A stretch of 64,000 nucleotides of DNA, taken from assembly GCF_000425425.1 (NCBI RefSeq), contig NZ_AUDK01000019.1:1-64000 (forward strand), given 5' to 3'. Position numbers and translations under genes: made by a program. This stretch comes from Flavobacterium daejeonense DSM 17708 (GTDB lineage Bacteria; Bacteroidota; Bacteroidia; Flavobacteriales; Flavobacteriaceae). How positions within the stretch are numbered: the stretch's first letter is position 1; each line of letters opens with the position of its first letter. Shown piece after piece: positions 27,547 to 35,989 of the stretch. The notes below the pieces were generated by a model. That model saw only the letters and a list, made by a program, of their open reading frames with translations, was not told the origin of the DNA and did not search any database.

Positions 27547-27583
27547 TTGTCAGTTATCAGTTGTGGGTTGTGGGTTGTGGGTT
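27547..27583. repeat. heptamer tract
   Basis: GTTGTCA, GTTATCA then three GTTGTGG units in 7-bp register directly after the rfbC stop codon, running into the left direct repeat of the Bro-N cassette. Confidence 0.75.
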
Positions 27584-27640
27584 GTGTCCTTTGACTCTTC
27601 GTCGAGCTCAGGGCAGGCTTAGCTTAGGATGACGGTGAGT
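27581..27640. repeat. left direct repeat of Bro-N cassette
   Basis: Sixty bases beginning GTTGTGTCCTTTGACTC and ending GATGACGGTGAGT. They match 28635-28694 at 54 of 60 positions by eye, all differences being transitions. The core (GAGCTCAGG, CAGGCTTAGCT) can form hairpins with CCTGAGC-type sequences. Confidence 0.85.
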
Positions 27641-27642
27641 TA

Positions 27643-27671
27643 TTGGTTTTTTGTTATCCGAGCATAATTTG
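27643..27671 (+). promoter_or_regulatory. candidate promoter of the Bro-N gene
   Basis: TTG at 27643-27645, a 19-bp spacer and TAATTTG at 27665-27671, close to the Bacteroidota TTTG/TAnnTTTG pattern with one base missing in the -7 box. It lies 48 bp before the start codon and inside the cassette, so the gene could carry its own promoter. Confidence 0.35.
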
Positions 27672-27718
27672 TAACTAATTAAGAAAGTCTTCCTTAAAAA
27701 TCTTTAAAAATTTCGATT

Positions 27719-28555
27719 ATGACACAACATCAGACTTTACAGTTGTTTGAAAATAAAAAGATACGTACCCTTTGGGATGCTAACCAAGAGAAATGGTATT
27801 TTTCCATAATAGATGTGATAGAAGTATTGACGGGAAGTACAATTCCTAAGCGGTATTGGTCGGATCTTAAAAAGAAGCTTTCTAAGGAGGGAAGTCAGTT
27901 GTACGAGAATATCGTACAACTGAAAATGCAGTCCAGTGATGGGAAATATTATAAAACGGATGTTGCTGATACAGAACAACTTTTTAGATTAATACAATCC
28001 ATTCCCTCACCTAAAGCAGAGCCTTTTAAAAATTGGTTGGCGCAAATAGCTTCGGAACGTCTTGATGAAATACAAGACCCCGAGCTGACTATCGATAGGG
28101 CGTTGGAGCAGTATTTACAATTAGGATATTCTCAAAATTGGATTAATCAGCGACTAAAAAGTATTGAGATTCGAAAAGAGTTAACGGATGAATGGAAAAG
28201 TAAAGGATTGAAAGAGGGTATGCAATTTGCAACACTGACTGATATTATTTCTAAAGCCTGGTCAGGTAAAACGACTAAAGAATATAAGGTTTTGAAAGGG
28301 TTGAAGAAAGAAAATCTTCGAGATAACATGACAAATACTGAATTAATTCTAAATATGTTGGCTGAAGCTTCTACTAAAGATATTTCTCAGGCCGTGAATC
28401 CTGAAAGTTTTGAAGAAAGTAAGGAAGTTGCCCAGCAAGGAGGTAATGTAGCCAAAGTTGCTTTACAAGAATTGGAATCGAAAACAGGAAAGAAAGTGGT
28501 TTCAGAATTGAATGCCAAAAAGATTTTGAATGCCAAGCATAAACGGCAAGAGTAG
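27719..28555 (+). CDS. Bro-N domain protein (DinD-like)
   Basis: A 278-aa protein whose first ~110 residues form a Bro-N (BRO/antirepressor) DNA-binding domain: KIRTLWDANQEKWYFSIIDVIEVL, then RYWSDLKKKL and DTEQLFRLIQSIPSPKAEPFKNWLA. The rest is helical and charged, with IQDPELTIDRALEQYLQLGYSQNWINQRLKSIEIRKELTDEWK similar to the DinD/antirepressor-D group of chromosomal proteins. Family knowledge: Bro-N domains bind DNA; the function of these chromosomal copies is not established. It is not a sugar gene. It separates rfbC from rfbD and lies between 60-bp direct repeats, so it looks like an inserted cassette. Confidence 0.85.
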   Translation: MTQHQTLQLFENKKIRTLWDANQEKWYFSIIDVIEVLTGSTIPKRYWSDLKKKLSKEGSQLYENIVQLKMQSSDGKYYKTDVADTEQLFRLIQSIPSPKAEPFKNWLAQIASERLDEIQDPELTIDRALEQYLQLGYSQNWINQRLKSIEIRKELTDEWKSKGLKEGMQFATLTDIISKAWSGKTTKEYKVLKGLKKENLRDNMTNTELILNMLAEASTKDISQAVNPESFEESKEVAQQGGNVAKVALQELESKTGKKVVSELNAKKILNAKHKRQE

Positions 28556-28589
28556 TTTGTCGAATGGGAGTATGTAGTGAAGGGCGTTT

Positions 28590-28634
28590 TAGTCATCGGT
28601 TGTGAGTGCCAATAGCTATTGGGATGAGTTGTGG
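28590..28634. repeat. heptamer tract with CCAATAGCTATTGGG palindrome
   Basis: GTTGTGAGT, a variant of the common palindrome (CCAATAGCTATTGGG), then TGAGTTGTGG leading into the right direct repeat. Confidence 0.6.
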
Positions 28635-28694
28635 GTTGTGTCCTTCGACCCTTCGTTGAGCTCAGGACAGGCTTAGCTCAGGGTGACGGTGAGT
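28635..28694. repeat. right direct repeat of Bro-N cassette
   Basis: Direct repeat of 27581-27640 with six transitions. A shorter, inverted relative (GTCATCCTGAGCTTGTCGAA) lies alone at 52587-52609 without a Bro-N gene. Confidence 0.85.
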
Positions 28695-28835
28695 AGTGAG
28701 TTATGATAGGAATACAAACGTTCTGATTCTTTTTTGGCTCCCTTTAGTCCCGAAGTTTCGGGAGGGAAAATAAAAAATATAGTTCTAAGTAATGATAATA
28801 TTCGCAATAATTCGTAAAATTAGATTAAAAAATAG

Positions 28836-29699
28836 ATGAGTAAAATATTAGTAACAGGAGCCAATGGACAATTAGGTTCAGAGTTGAGAGTCCTATCGAA
28901 GGACACTTCTTTTGAATGGGTTTTTACCGATTGGCAGGAATTGGATTTGTGTGATTTGGACAATTTAGCAGCCGCTATTTCGAAAATAAATCCGCAAATT
29001 ATTATTAACTGTGCGGCACATACTGCCGTTGATAAGGCCGAGTCCGAATATGAACTATCCGATGTTTTAAATCACAAAGCAGTTGCCGTTATGGCACAGT
29101 GGAGCGCTGCAAACCATTGTAAGCTAATTCATATTTCCACCGATTATGTGTTTGATGGCAATTCGGCAGTGGCTTTGACAGAAGAGGCTCCAACAGCACC
29201 CATAAATGTGTATGGAGTGACGAAGTTGGCGGGTGAAAAAGCCTGTGTGCAACACAATCCGGATGCGATTATCATTCGCACATCCTGGGTGTATTCCAGT
29301 TTTGGAAATAACTTTGTGAAAACCATGTCGCGCCTGATGCAGGAAAGGGACAGCCTGAATGTCGTGAACGACCAGATAGGCAGTCCAACCTATGCCGCCG
29401 ATTTGGCGCAGGCCATCCTCACCATTATTAATCATCCAAAATGGCAATCTGGGATTTACCATTTTTCGAATGAAGGAGAGATTAGTTGGTACGAATTTGC
29501 AAAAGCTATTCAGGAAATAGGCCGTTTTGATTGTGCCGTTTCCGGTATTCCAACTTCGGCATATCCTACACCCGCTAAGCGTCCGGCTTATTCTTTATTG
29601 GATAAAACGAAGATTAAACAGGTTTACGATGTGGCAGTACCAAATTATAAAGAAAGTTTACAAAAATGTATGGAATTATTACGAATTAAAATGAATTAA
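28836..29699 (+). CDS. rfbD: dTDP-4-dehydrorhamnose reductase
   Basis: A 287-aa SDR reductase forming dTDP-L-rhamnose. Seen: GANGQLGSEL (8-17), STDYVFDG (101-108), catalytic YGVTK (Tyr126, Lys130), GSPTYAADLA and SGIYHFSNEGEISWYEFA. Length is standard for RmlD. Preceded by repeat DNA and a CCCGAAGTTTCGGG hairpin. Followed by rfbA after a heptamer tract. Confidence 0.95.
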   Translation: MSKILVTGANGQLGSELRVLSKDTSFEWVFTDWQELDLCDLDNLAAAISKINPQIIINCAAHTAVDKAESEYELSDVLNHKAVAVMAQWSAANHCKLIHISTDYVFDGNSAVALTEEAPTAPINVYGVTKLAGEKACVQHNPDAIIIRTSWVYSSFGNNFVKTMSRLMQERDSLNVVNDQIGSPTYAADLAQAILTIINHPKWQSGIYHFSNEGEISWYEFAKAIQEIGRFDCAVSGIPTSAYPTPAKRPAYSLLDKTKIKQVYDVAVPNYKESLQKCMELLRIKMN

Positions 29700-29783
29700 A
29701 ACGAATTAAAACGAATTAAAACGAATTATACTAATGGACGCAGCCAATAAAATACTTTATAAAGAAGGAAACAATGTAATAAT

Positions 29784-29858
29784 GTTGTGAGTTGTGAGTT
29801 GTGAGTTGTCGGTTTCTTTAACTGATAACTGATAACTGATAACTGATAACTGATAACT
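29784..29858. repeat. heptamer foldback array
   Basis: Three to four forward GTTGTGA units, a short spacer, then exactly five tandem GATAACT units at 29824-29858. The halves are in opposite orientation, so a hairpin can form 8 bp before the rfbA start codon. This is the most regular short array in the window. Confidence 0.85.
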
Positions 29859-29866
29859 GAAAAAAA

Positions 29867-30736
29867 ATGAAAGGAATTATACTAGCCGGAGGTTCCGGAA
29901 CACGTTTACACCCATTAACCTTAGCGGTAAGTAAGCAATTAATGCCGGTTTATGATAAACCCATGATTTATTATCCATTATCTACCCTGATGATGGCGGG
30001 AATCAACGAAATATTAATTATTTCCACGCCTCATGATTTGCCTCATTTCAAAAAATTGTTGGGTGACGGAAGTGAAATAGGATGCCAATTTAGTTATGCC
30101 GAACAGCCTGTTCCTAACGGATTGGCTCAGGCTTTTGTGATTGGAGAGGAATTTATTGGAAAAGATAGTGTCGCCTTGGTTTTGGGAGATAACATTTTTT
30201 TCGGAGCCCACATGCAGGAGTTGTTGCAATCGAACAGAAATCCGGATGGAGGAGTGGTTTTTGCCTATCACGTTTCCGATCCGGAACGTTATGGGGTAGT
30301 GGAATTTGATAGAGCATTAAAAGCCATTTCGATTGAAGAAAAACCTTTGGAACCGAAGTCCAATTATGCCGTGCCGGGCTTGTATTTTTACGACAATTCG
30401 GTGGTGGAAATTGCTAAAAACATTCAGCCAAGTGCCAGAGGAGAGTATGAAATTACCGATATCAATAAGGCTTACCTTGAAAAAGGCAAACTGAATGTAG
30501 GCATCCTAAGCCGGGGAACGGCCTGGCTGGATACCGGGACTTTTAACAGTTTAATGCAGGCTGGACAATTTGTTCAGGTTTTGGAGGAGCGTCAGGGGTT
30601 AAAAGTAGGCTGTATCGAAGAAATTGCCTGGAGACAGGGATTTATTAGTAGTCAGCAATTGAAAGATCTGGCCGAACCTTTGAAAAAATCGGGTTATGGA
30701 GAGTATTTGTTGGGATTGTTGAAACATAAGTTGTAA
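29867..30736 (+). CDS. rfbA: glucose-1-phosphate thymidylyltransferase
   Basis: A 289-aa nucleotidyltransferase making dTDP-glucose. Seen: [11 protein letters not shown] (8-18), KPMIYYPLS (31-39), [13 protein letters not shown] and the [10 protein letters not shown] segment. Length is normal for RmlA. It supplies rfbB, rfbC and rfbD. Its upstream region is a heptamer foldback that could affect translation. Confidence 0.95.
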   Translation: MKGIILAGGSGTRLHPLTLAVSKQLMPVYDKPMIYYPLSTLMMAGINEILIISTPHDLPHFKKLLGDGSEIGCQFSYAEQPVPNGLAQAFVIGEEFIGKDSVALVLGDNIFFGAHMQELLQSNRNPDGGVVFAYHVSDPERYGVVEFDRALKAISIEEKPLEPKSNYAVPGLYFYDNSVVEIAKNIQPSARGEYEITDINKAYLEKGKLNVGILSRGTAWLDTGTFNSLMQAGQFVQVLEERQGLKVGCIEEIAWRQGFISSQQLKDLAEPLKKSGYGEYLLGLLKHKL

Positions 30737-30874
30737 AGATATTAGGATAATAAGACACTCTGAAATGTTATTTTACTTTTAGAGTCACATTATATTGTCG
30801 ATTTGATAAAATTTTTTGATTGTTAGAAGTTTCTTCCTGAGTAATGTTTTTTTTACAGTTTTTATGTCTTATTT

Positions 30875-32872
30875 TTGGGGTCTGAATTAAAGAGGGGTAT
30901 TTTGAGAAATAGTAGTAACAGAGGGAGAGATGATAAAAGAATTAAGGTTTCTTTATCTAGGGAAAATTTGATTAGGAGTATTCATAATCTGAGTTATTTG
31001 CCCCGCTGGATTGTGGTTGGGATTGATTTGACTGTACTTGTAGCTAGTTTTTTCTTTACAAAGCTAATTATCAATGGTGTTGGTTTGCAATTTATTGTTT
31101 TTAATTATAAAGCTATATACATCTCTTTTATTTTAGTAATTAATCTTTTTTCTTTTTGGATTTTTCGCACCTATTCCGGGATTATCCGCCATTCTTCTTA
31201 TACGGATGCGATTAAGTTATTATTTTCTCAGGTTTCTGTTTTAGTATTTTTTGTCAGTTTAAATTTTGTTTACGAATATTTTAACGGCTACAAAATTTAC
31301 CTGAATACCGCCCTGTTTATTAACATGGTCATTTCTTTTTGTGGCTTGTTTTTGTATCGCGTGGTAGTGAAACAGGTTTTCGAACAGTTTTTTTCTGAAA
31401 GAAATGATATTAAATTACCGCGAACACTGATTTACGGAACGGATGCCAATGCTTTGGCGGTAGCTAATGCACTGAAATTAGAGGTGCCGAGTCGTTTTAA
31501 GATTGTGGGTTTTGTGGACAGAAACAGCCAGAATTCCTCCAAGCGAATGATGGATTTACCTATTTTAATTCAAAAGAAAAAGCTGCCCACACTGATGCGT
31601 TCCGTTGGGGCGGAAAGTGTTATTATTGCGGATAAGAGTTTGTCTAAAGAAGATCGATTGGTTATCGTAGAACAATGTCTGGAATTTAATTTCAAAGTCT
31701 ATATTGTGCCGTTGATTACCGATTGGGAAAACCAAAAAGAGATTTCTCAAAAGGTAAAAAGCATCCAGATTGAGGATTTGTTAGAAAGAAAACCTATTGT
31801 TTTAGACGGAAAATCCATTTCCAAGCAGTTAAAAGATAAAACGGTATTGATTACCGGTGCTGCCGGTTCTATTGGTAGTGAAATTGTCCGACAGGTGTTG
31901 CAATTTAAACCCAAAAGAATCATTGCAGTCGATCAGGCCGAAACGCCTTTGCATCATTTAAGTCTGGAGTTGAAAAACACGGATACCGAAGCAGTTATCT
32001 TAACCATCGTAGCCGATATCCGTAACAGAGATGCAATAAACATCCTTTTCAAAGAATACCTGCCGGAAGTGGTGTATCATGCTGCGGCCTATAAGCATGT
32101 ACCTTTGATGGAAGAAAATCCTTCTCAGGCGATTTTGACCAATGTCGAAGGAACTAAAAATCTGGCTGATTTGGCCTGTGAATATAAGGTAAGAAGCTTT
32201 GTAATGGTGTCAACAGACAAAGCTGTTAACCCGAGTAATGTAATGGGAGCCAGTAAACGTATTGCTGAAAAATACGTGCAGTCGTTGCAATTGAAATACA
32301 ATAGCAATAACGAGAAAAAAAGCACCAAATTCATTACGACCCGTTTTGGAAATGTATTAGGATCTAATGGATCCGTTGTTCCTTTATTTACCCGACAAAT
32401 TGCCGAAGGAGGTCCTATAACCATTACCCATCCGGATATCATTCGTTATTTTATGACCATTCCAGAAGCCTGCCAACTCGTTTTGGAAGCAGGTGCAATG
32501 GGAAAAGGAGGCGAGATTTATATTTTCGATATGGGCAAACCGGTAAAAATTATCGATTTGGCTCGTAAAATGATTAAACTGGCCGGTTTTATTCCGGATG
32601 AGGATATTAAAATTAAGATTGTAGGCTTACGTCCGGGAGAAAAATTATACGAAGAATTATTGAACGATACCGCTAAAACTATTCCTACCCACCATCATAA
32701 AATCATGATTGCTCAGGAAGTACAGGAAGAGTTTGAAATTTTGCATGACGAAATTGAAACCCTCATCACTATTGCCAACTTCCATAAAAAAGACGCTATC
32801 GTATCCAAAATGAAAAAAATCGTCCCGGAATTCAAGAGTATGAACTCTACGTTTGAAGTATTAGACAAATAA
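30875..32872 (+). CDS. UDP-N-acetylhexosamine 4,6-dehydratase, membrane type (PglF/WbpM-like)
   Basis: A 665-aa protein with four N-terminal membrane helices (about 45-165) and a cytoplasmic SDR domain. Seen: a CoA-binding-like region (185-300), GAAGSIGS (328-335), YHAAAYKHVPLMEENP (401-416) and STDKAVNPSNVMGASKR (446-462), where Met457 replaces the usual catalytic Tyr before Lys461, typical of the WbpM/PglF group. It converts UDP-GlcNAc to UDP-4-keto-6-deoxy-GlcNAc, feeding the aminotransferase at 24936 and probably the WecA-like donor. The start is uncertain: only TTG codons (30875, 30902) fit, since no in-frame ATG precedes the first helix. Confidence 0.9.
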   Translation: MGSELKRGILRNSSNRGRDDKRIKVSLSRENLIRSIHNLSYLPRWIVVGIDLTVLVASFFFTKLIINGVGLQFIVFNYKAIYISFILVINLFSFWIFRTYSGIIRHSSYTDAIKLLFSQVSVLVFFVSLNFVYEYFNGYKIYLNTALFINMVISFCGLFLYRVVVKQVFEQFFSERNDIKLPRTLIYGTDANALAVANALKLEVPSRFKIVGFVDRNSQNSSKRMMDLPILIQKKKLPTLMRSVGAESVIIADKSLSKEDRLVIVEQCLEFNFKVYIVPLITDWENQKEISQKVKSIQIEDLLERKPIVLDGKSISKQLKDKTVLITGAAGSIGSEIVRQVLQFKPKRIIAVDQAETPLHHLSLELKNTDTEAVILTIVADIRNRDAINILFKEYLPEVVYHAAAYKHVPLMEENPSQAILTNVEGTKNLADLACEYKVRSFVMVSTDKAVNPSNVMGASKRIAEKYVQSLQLKYNSNNEKKSTKFITTRFGNVLGSNGSVVPLFTRQIAEGGPITITHPDIIRYFMTIPEACQLVLEAGAMGKGGEIYIFDMGKPVKIIDLARKMIKLAGFIPDEDIKIKIVGLRPGEKLYEELLNDTAKTIPTHHHKIMIAQEVQEEFEILHDEIETLITIANFHKKDAIVSKMKKIVPEFKSMNSTFEVLDK

Positions 32873-32947
32873 TTTTTTACAGTTTATATCATTAAGTAGT
32901 TAAGGGAATTAAGGATTCTTAGGTAGCAAAAAAAAAAAAAATGAACC

Positions 32948-33256
32948 AGTGAGTTGAGTCCCGATAGCTATCGGGATGAGTTATACGACAGGGTGTAAAT
33001 CTGATGTCCTCAATTACCACCAAACACATTCCCCTCTTTCAGAGGGGTAGGGGTGTGTAAAAACTAGCAGTAAAGCTATCCGTAACGATTATAAAAAATA
33101 ATTTGTGTAATCTGCGGTAAAAAAAACTTATGTGACTTATGTGGGTTTTAAAATTTAACCGCAAAGATTCACTAAGCTTTCCGCAAAGCCCACAAAGGGA
33201 ATAAATTAATCCGCAACGATTATAAAAAATAATTAGCGAATTTGCGGTTTAAAAAA
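32948..33256. repeat. mixed repeat gap before phosphatase gene
   Basis: The gap between the convergent genes contains the palindrome TCCCGATAGCTATCGGGA (32959-32976) with heptamer fragments and a family-C hairpin (33028-33060). It also has two related segments with ACGATTATAAAAAATAATT and TGCGGT (about 33084-33115 and 33216-33250). No gene. The T-rich hairpins could end transcription from both sides. Confidence 0.6.
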
Positions 33257-33266
33257 ACAAAACAGT

Positions 33267-34007
33267 TTACGTAGCTCTAAAAAACTGATTATTCCCGATA
33301 ACCTCCTTTAACGGATTCAAATCCTTCAGTTTTACCTTGTCATCAAAAGCAGCAATATGCCTGTCATGATGCACATCACTCCCCACAAAATCATACAGCC
33401 CCTTTTGTAGCAGACTTTCGGCAATCTTAGCAATATTTTCCCCGTAATAACCCGTCACCGCCAGTAAATTCAATTGGAACAAACAACCCGCTTTTTTAAG
33501 CCTGTCATATTCAGCGGTATTTTTATGGTAAAACAGATAACGCTCCGGATGCGCCAAAACAGGAGTATAACCCGCTACCTTCAAATCAAACAGTGTAGAA
33601 TACAACTGAATCGGTGCATTGCTATACGATATTTCCACCAGCACGTAATTGTCCTTCAGAGTCAGTAACGGTTGGGTTTGAAACAGTCGTACAAACTGCT
33701 CGTCCATCATGTACTCGGCAGCAGCCTTAAACGGAGTACTAAACCCTTTTTCTGCAAGTGCTTTAACCGTGTGGTTTTGGTTAGCAATAATTTGCTCATG
33801 CGTATTCTCCCAAAAATGCTGAATAATATGCGGAGTACAAATAAATTCACTGACCCCAAAGCTTAGCAAAGCTTTAGTCAGTTGCAGCGTATCAGCAAAA
33901 GTCTTAGCACCATCGTCAATCCCGGGCAGTAAATGCGAATGAATATCAATATGGTTATCCGGAATCAAATCCTTCAAAACCGATTTGGATTTTAAAAAAC
34001 TAAACAT
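33267..34007 (-). CDS. PHP-type tyrosine-protein phosphatase (CpsB/YwqE-like)
   Basis: A 246-aa metal-dependent phosphatase of the PHP superfamily. Seen: DIHSHLLPGIDDGAKT (21-36) with metal-binding histidines, TPHI, the AHPERYLFY segment and GSDVHHDRH near the C-terminus. Family knowledge: CpsB/YwqE proteins dephosphorylate bacterial tyrosine kinases that control capsule assembly. No such kinase is in this window; the Wzz-like protein lacks the kinase domain. It is the only clear minus-strand gene and lies between the Wzx/Wzy part and the ABC-transporter part. Its -7 box is so close to the ATG that the mRNA may be almost leaderless. Confidence 0.9.
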   Translation of the reverse strand: MFSFLKSKSVLKDLIPDNHIDIHSHLLPGIDDGAKTFADTLQLTKALLSFGVSEFICTPHIIQHFWENTHEQIIANQNHTVKALAEKGFSTPFKAAAEYMMDEQFVRLFQTQPLLTLKDNYVLVEISYSNAPIQLYSTLFDLKVAGYTPVLAHPERYLFYHKNTAEYDRLKKAGCLFQLNLLAVTGYYGENIAKIAESLLQKGLYDFVGSDVHHDRHIAAFDDKVKLKDLNPLKEVIGNNQFFRAT

Positions 34008-34011
34008 GCTG

Positions 34012-34019
34012 CAAATATA
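34012..34019 (-). promoter_or_regulatory. candidate -7 promoter element of phosphatase gene
   Basis: On the minus strand this reads TATATTTG, a perfect TAnnTTTG box, only 4 bp from the ATG at 34007. No -33 TTG is seen at the proper distance. Transcription would begin at or next to the start codon. Confidence 0.5.
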
Positions 34020-34027
34020 GGGAAAAG

Positions 34028-34180
34028 AGTTGTGGGTTGTTCGTTGTCCGTTGTCAGTTATCCCTTATACGTTATGGGTTGTGAGTCCCGATAGCTATCG
34101 GGACGAGAAGTCTTGCTTGCAATGTCCTTTTCAATTACCACAATCATATTCCCCTCTTCCAGAGGGGCTAGGGGTGTGTA
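34028..34180. repeat. heptamer tract, palindrome and family-C hairpin
   Basis: GTTGTGG-type units (34028-34085), the palindrome TCCCGATAGCTATCGGGA (34086-34103), then a family-C hairpin with CCCCTCTTCCAGAGGGG at about 34150-34180. No gene. Confidence 0.7.
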
Positions 34181-34196
34181 AAAAAACAAGAGTATA

Positions 34197-34375
34197 AAAT
34201 TTTCGGTTTTCCCCAACCCTAAAGGGAGCCGAAAATTCAGAACGTTCTTTATTAATAACAACGTCCTATTTCTTTTTCCCATCCTTTAGGGATGGGGAAG
34301 GAAAAAGAAAAAACAAAAACCCCCCAGTTTTTTTCCACCCTTTAGGGCGGGGAAAGAAAAAAACTTTAGGGGTAG
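34197..34375. repeat. CCCTAAAGGG repeat (family D), solo copy
   Basis: TTTTCCCCAACCCTAAAGGGAGCC is followed by AATTCAGAACGTTC, TTATTAATAA and CCTTTAGGGATGGGG, then a second CCACCCTTTAGGGCGGGG. CCCTAAAGGG and CCCTTTAGGG are reverse complements, so the unit is an inverted pair. This is the same family that surrounds the DUF559 gene at 54 kb, but no gene is present here. Confidence 0.75.
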
Positions 34376-34432
34376 GAGAAAGAAAAGAAATGAAATGAAA
34401 TGAAAAGTTTGTTCTCTATCGATATCAACAAC

Positions 34433-34487
34433 TCATCCCGATAGCTATCGGGACTCACAACCCAGAACTCACAACCCACAACCCTTT
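34433..34487. repeat. palindrome plus reverse heptamers
   Basis: TCCCGATAGCTATCGGGA at 34436-34453 followed by ACTCACA, ACCCAGA, ACTCACA and ACCCACA units in 7-bp register. Confidence 0.75.
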
Positions 34488-34510
34488 TTTAGGTTAATAA
34501 TCGAAAATAA

Positions 34511-34542
34511 TTGCGTAGTCTCACAATCCCTTAGTATATTTA
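34511..34542 (+). promoter_or_regulatory. candidate promoter of the ABC-transporter operon
   Basis: TTG at 34511-34513, a 21-bp spacer and TATATTTA at 34535-34542, one base off the TAnnTTTG consensus. An AAGGAAA at 34548-34554 could serve as a ribosome binding site for the ATG at 34571. Confidence 0.55.
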
Positions 34543-34570
34543 CTCCTAAGGAAACAGATTATTCGGATTC

Positions 34571-35440
34571 ATGAATCAAACGAACAAACAGCAACCGGAC
34601 TGGTTATTTGAGATAACGCCTAAAAACAAATTCTTTTCATTGAATTTAAAAGAAGTGTGGCGTTACCGCGATTTACTCAGTCTTTTTGTAAAAAGAGACA
34701 TCGTTACGGTGTATAAGCAAACCGTTTTAGGGCCACTTTGGTATTTAATTCAGCCCTTATTTACCTCCATAACGTTTACGATTGTGTTCAATAATCTGGC
34801 AGGAATTAGTACCGGAGTCGTGCCCCCTTTTCTGTTCAATTTGGCCAGTATTACGGTGTGGAATTACTTCACCGCCTGTTTCACCGGAACATCCAATACC
34901 TTTGTGTCCAATGCCGGAATTTTTGGGAAAGTCTATTTTCCCCGAATCATAGCCCCGTTGACCACGGTAATTTCCAATTTGCTGAAATTTGGCATCCAAC
35001 TCTTTATCTTTTTTGTTTTTTATGCTTATTTTTATTGGAAAGGAGCACCTTTACATTTTAATTGGGCGACCCCTTTTTTCCCGTTTACCGTTATTGTAAT
35101 GGGAGTTTTAGGCTTAGGACTCGGAATGATTATTTCGTCGATGGTCACTAAATACAGGGATTTAAGTTATTTGATTGGTTTTGGAGTACAATTGTTGATG
35201 TACATTTCGGCGGTCATTTACCCGATGGCATTAATTGAAGAAAAAATCCCCGAATACGCCTGGATCATTCAGTATAATCCCCTGGCTTATATTGTCGAAA
35301 CCAGCCGTTATATGTTGTTAGGAATAGGTGAATTGCCCTTAGGCGGAATGCTATATACCCTGATTTTTACATTTTGTATATTTATATTTGGAGTATTATT
35401 GTTTAACCGAACAGAGAAAAGTTTTATTGATACGGTGTAA
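34571..35440 (+). CDS. wzm: ABC-2 type polysaccharide export permease
   Basis: A 289-aa inner-membrane protein with six hydrophobic helices. Seen: the family start [38 protein letters not shown] (24-62), characteristic of Wzm/TagG/KpsM permeases, and [12 protein letters not shown] at the C-terminus. With the ATPase at 36235 it would export an undecaprenyl-linked glycan across the inner membrane. It normally sits next to wzt, but here a four-helix-bundle gene and heptamer arrays (about 800 bp) come between. It has its own candidate promoter. Confidence 0.9.
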   Translation: MNQTNKQQPDWLFEITPKNKFFSLNLKEVWRYRDLLSLFVKRDIVTVYKQTVLGPLWYLIQPLFTSITFTIVFNNLAGISTGVVPPFLFNLASITVWNYFTACFTGTSNTFVSNAGIFGKVYFPRIIAPLTTVISNLLKFGIQLFIFFVFYAYFYWKGAPLHFNWATPFFPFTVIVMGVLGLGLGMIISSMVTKYRDLSYLIGFGVQLLMYISAVIYPMALIEEKIPEYAWIIQYNPLAYIVETSRYMLLGIGELPLGGMLYTLIFTFCIFIFGVLLFNRTEKSFIDTV

Positions 35441-35444
35441 TTTA

Positions 35445-35625
35445 GTGAGTAGTGAGAAGTGAGTAGTGAGAAGTGAGAAGTGAGTAGTGAGAAGTGAGTA
35501 GTGAATAGTGAGAAGTGAATAGTGAGAAGTGAATAGTGAGAAGTGAATAGTGAGAAGTGAATAGATAATTATTACATTTTTTATTAACTATTTACAACTC
35601 ACCACTCATGACTCACCATTTACTA
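35445..35625. repeat. GTGAGTA heptamer array with foldback
   Basis: About sixteen tandem 7-bp units (GTGAGTA, GTGAGAA, GTGAATA) from 35445 to about 35560, followed after a 35-bp spacer by reverse-orientation units (ACTCACC, ACTCATG) at 35596-35625. It starts 5 bp after the wzm stop codon and forms the left flank of the second four-helix-bundle gene. Confidence 0.9.
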
Positions 35626-35638
35626 TTAAAAAAAAGAT

Positions 35639-35989
35639 ATGGATCATAAAGATTTAGATGTTTGGAAGAAAAGTATGGATTTGGTTGAATCTGTTTATAA
35701 ATTGACGCAACAATTTCCAGAAGCTGAAAAGTTTGGGCTAATCAGTCAAATGAGAAGATCGGCTGTTTCAATTCCGTCAAATATTGCAGAAGGAACTGCT
35801 AGAAAGGGAGATAAAGAATTGTTACAATTTCTTTATATTGCAATTGGTTCTGTTGCTGAACTGGAAACACAATATTTGATTGCTATTCGGTTAGGATTTA
35901 TATCAAATCATACTCTTGTGGAACAGCAATTGACAGAAGTAAAGAAACTATTGTTAGGATTTAAAAATTACATAGATAGAAAGAAGTGA
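35639..35989 (+). CDS. four-helix bundle protein (S23/IVP family), copy 2
   Basis: A 116-aa all-helical S23-type protein. Seen: HKDLDVWKKSMDLVESVYKLTQQFP, the conserved LISQMRRSAVSIPSNIAEG (about 40-58), and LLQFLYIAIGSVAELETQYLIAIRLGF. It diverges clearly from copy 1 at 7763 (VATNIVEGYGR versus SIPSNIAEGTAR), so the two are not a recent duplication. Both flanks are heptamer arrays of the GTGARWA type, unlike the GTTGTSR type around copy 1. The stop codon TGA lies inside the first heptamer of the right array, so gene and array are flush. Role unknown; it separates wzm from wzt. Confidence 0.9.
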   Translation: MDHKDLDVWKKSMDLVESVYKLTQQFPEAEKFGLISQMRRSAVSIPSNIAEGTARKGDKELLQFLYIAIGSVAELETQYLIAIRLGFISNHTLVEQQLTEVKKLLLGFKNYIDRKK

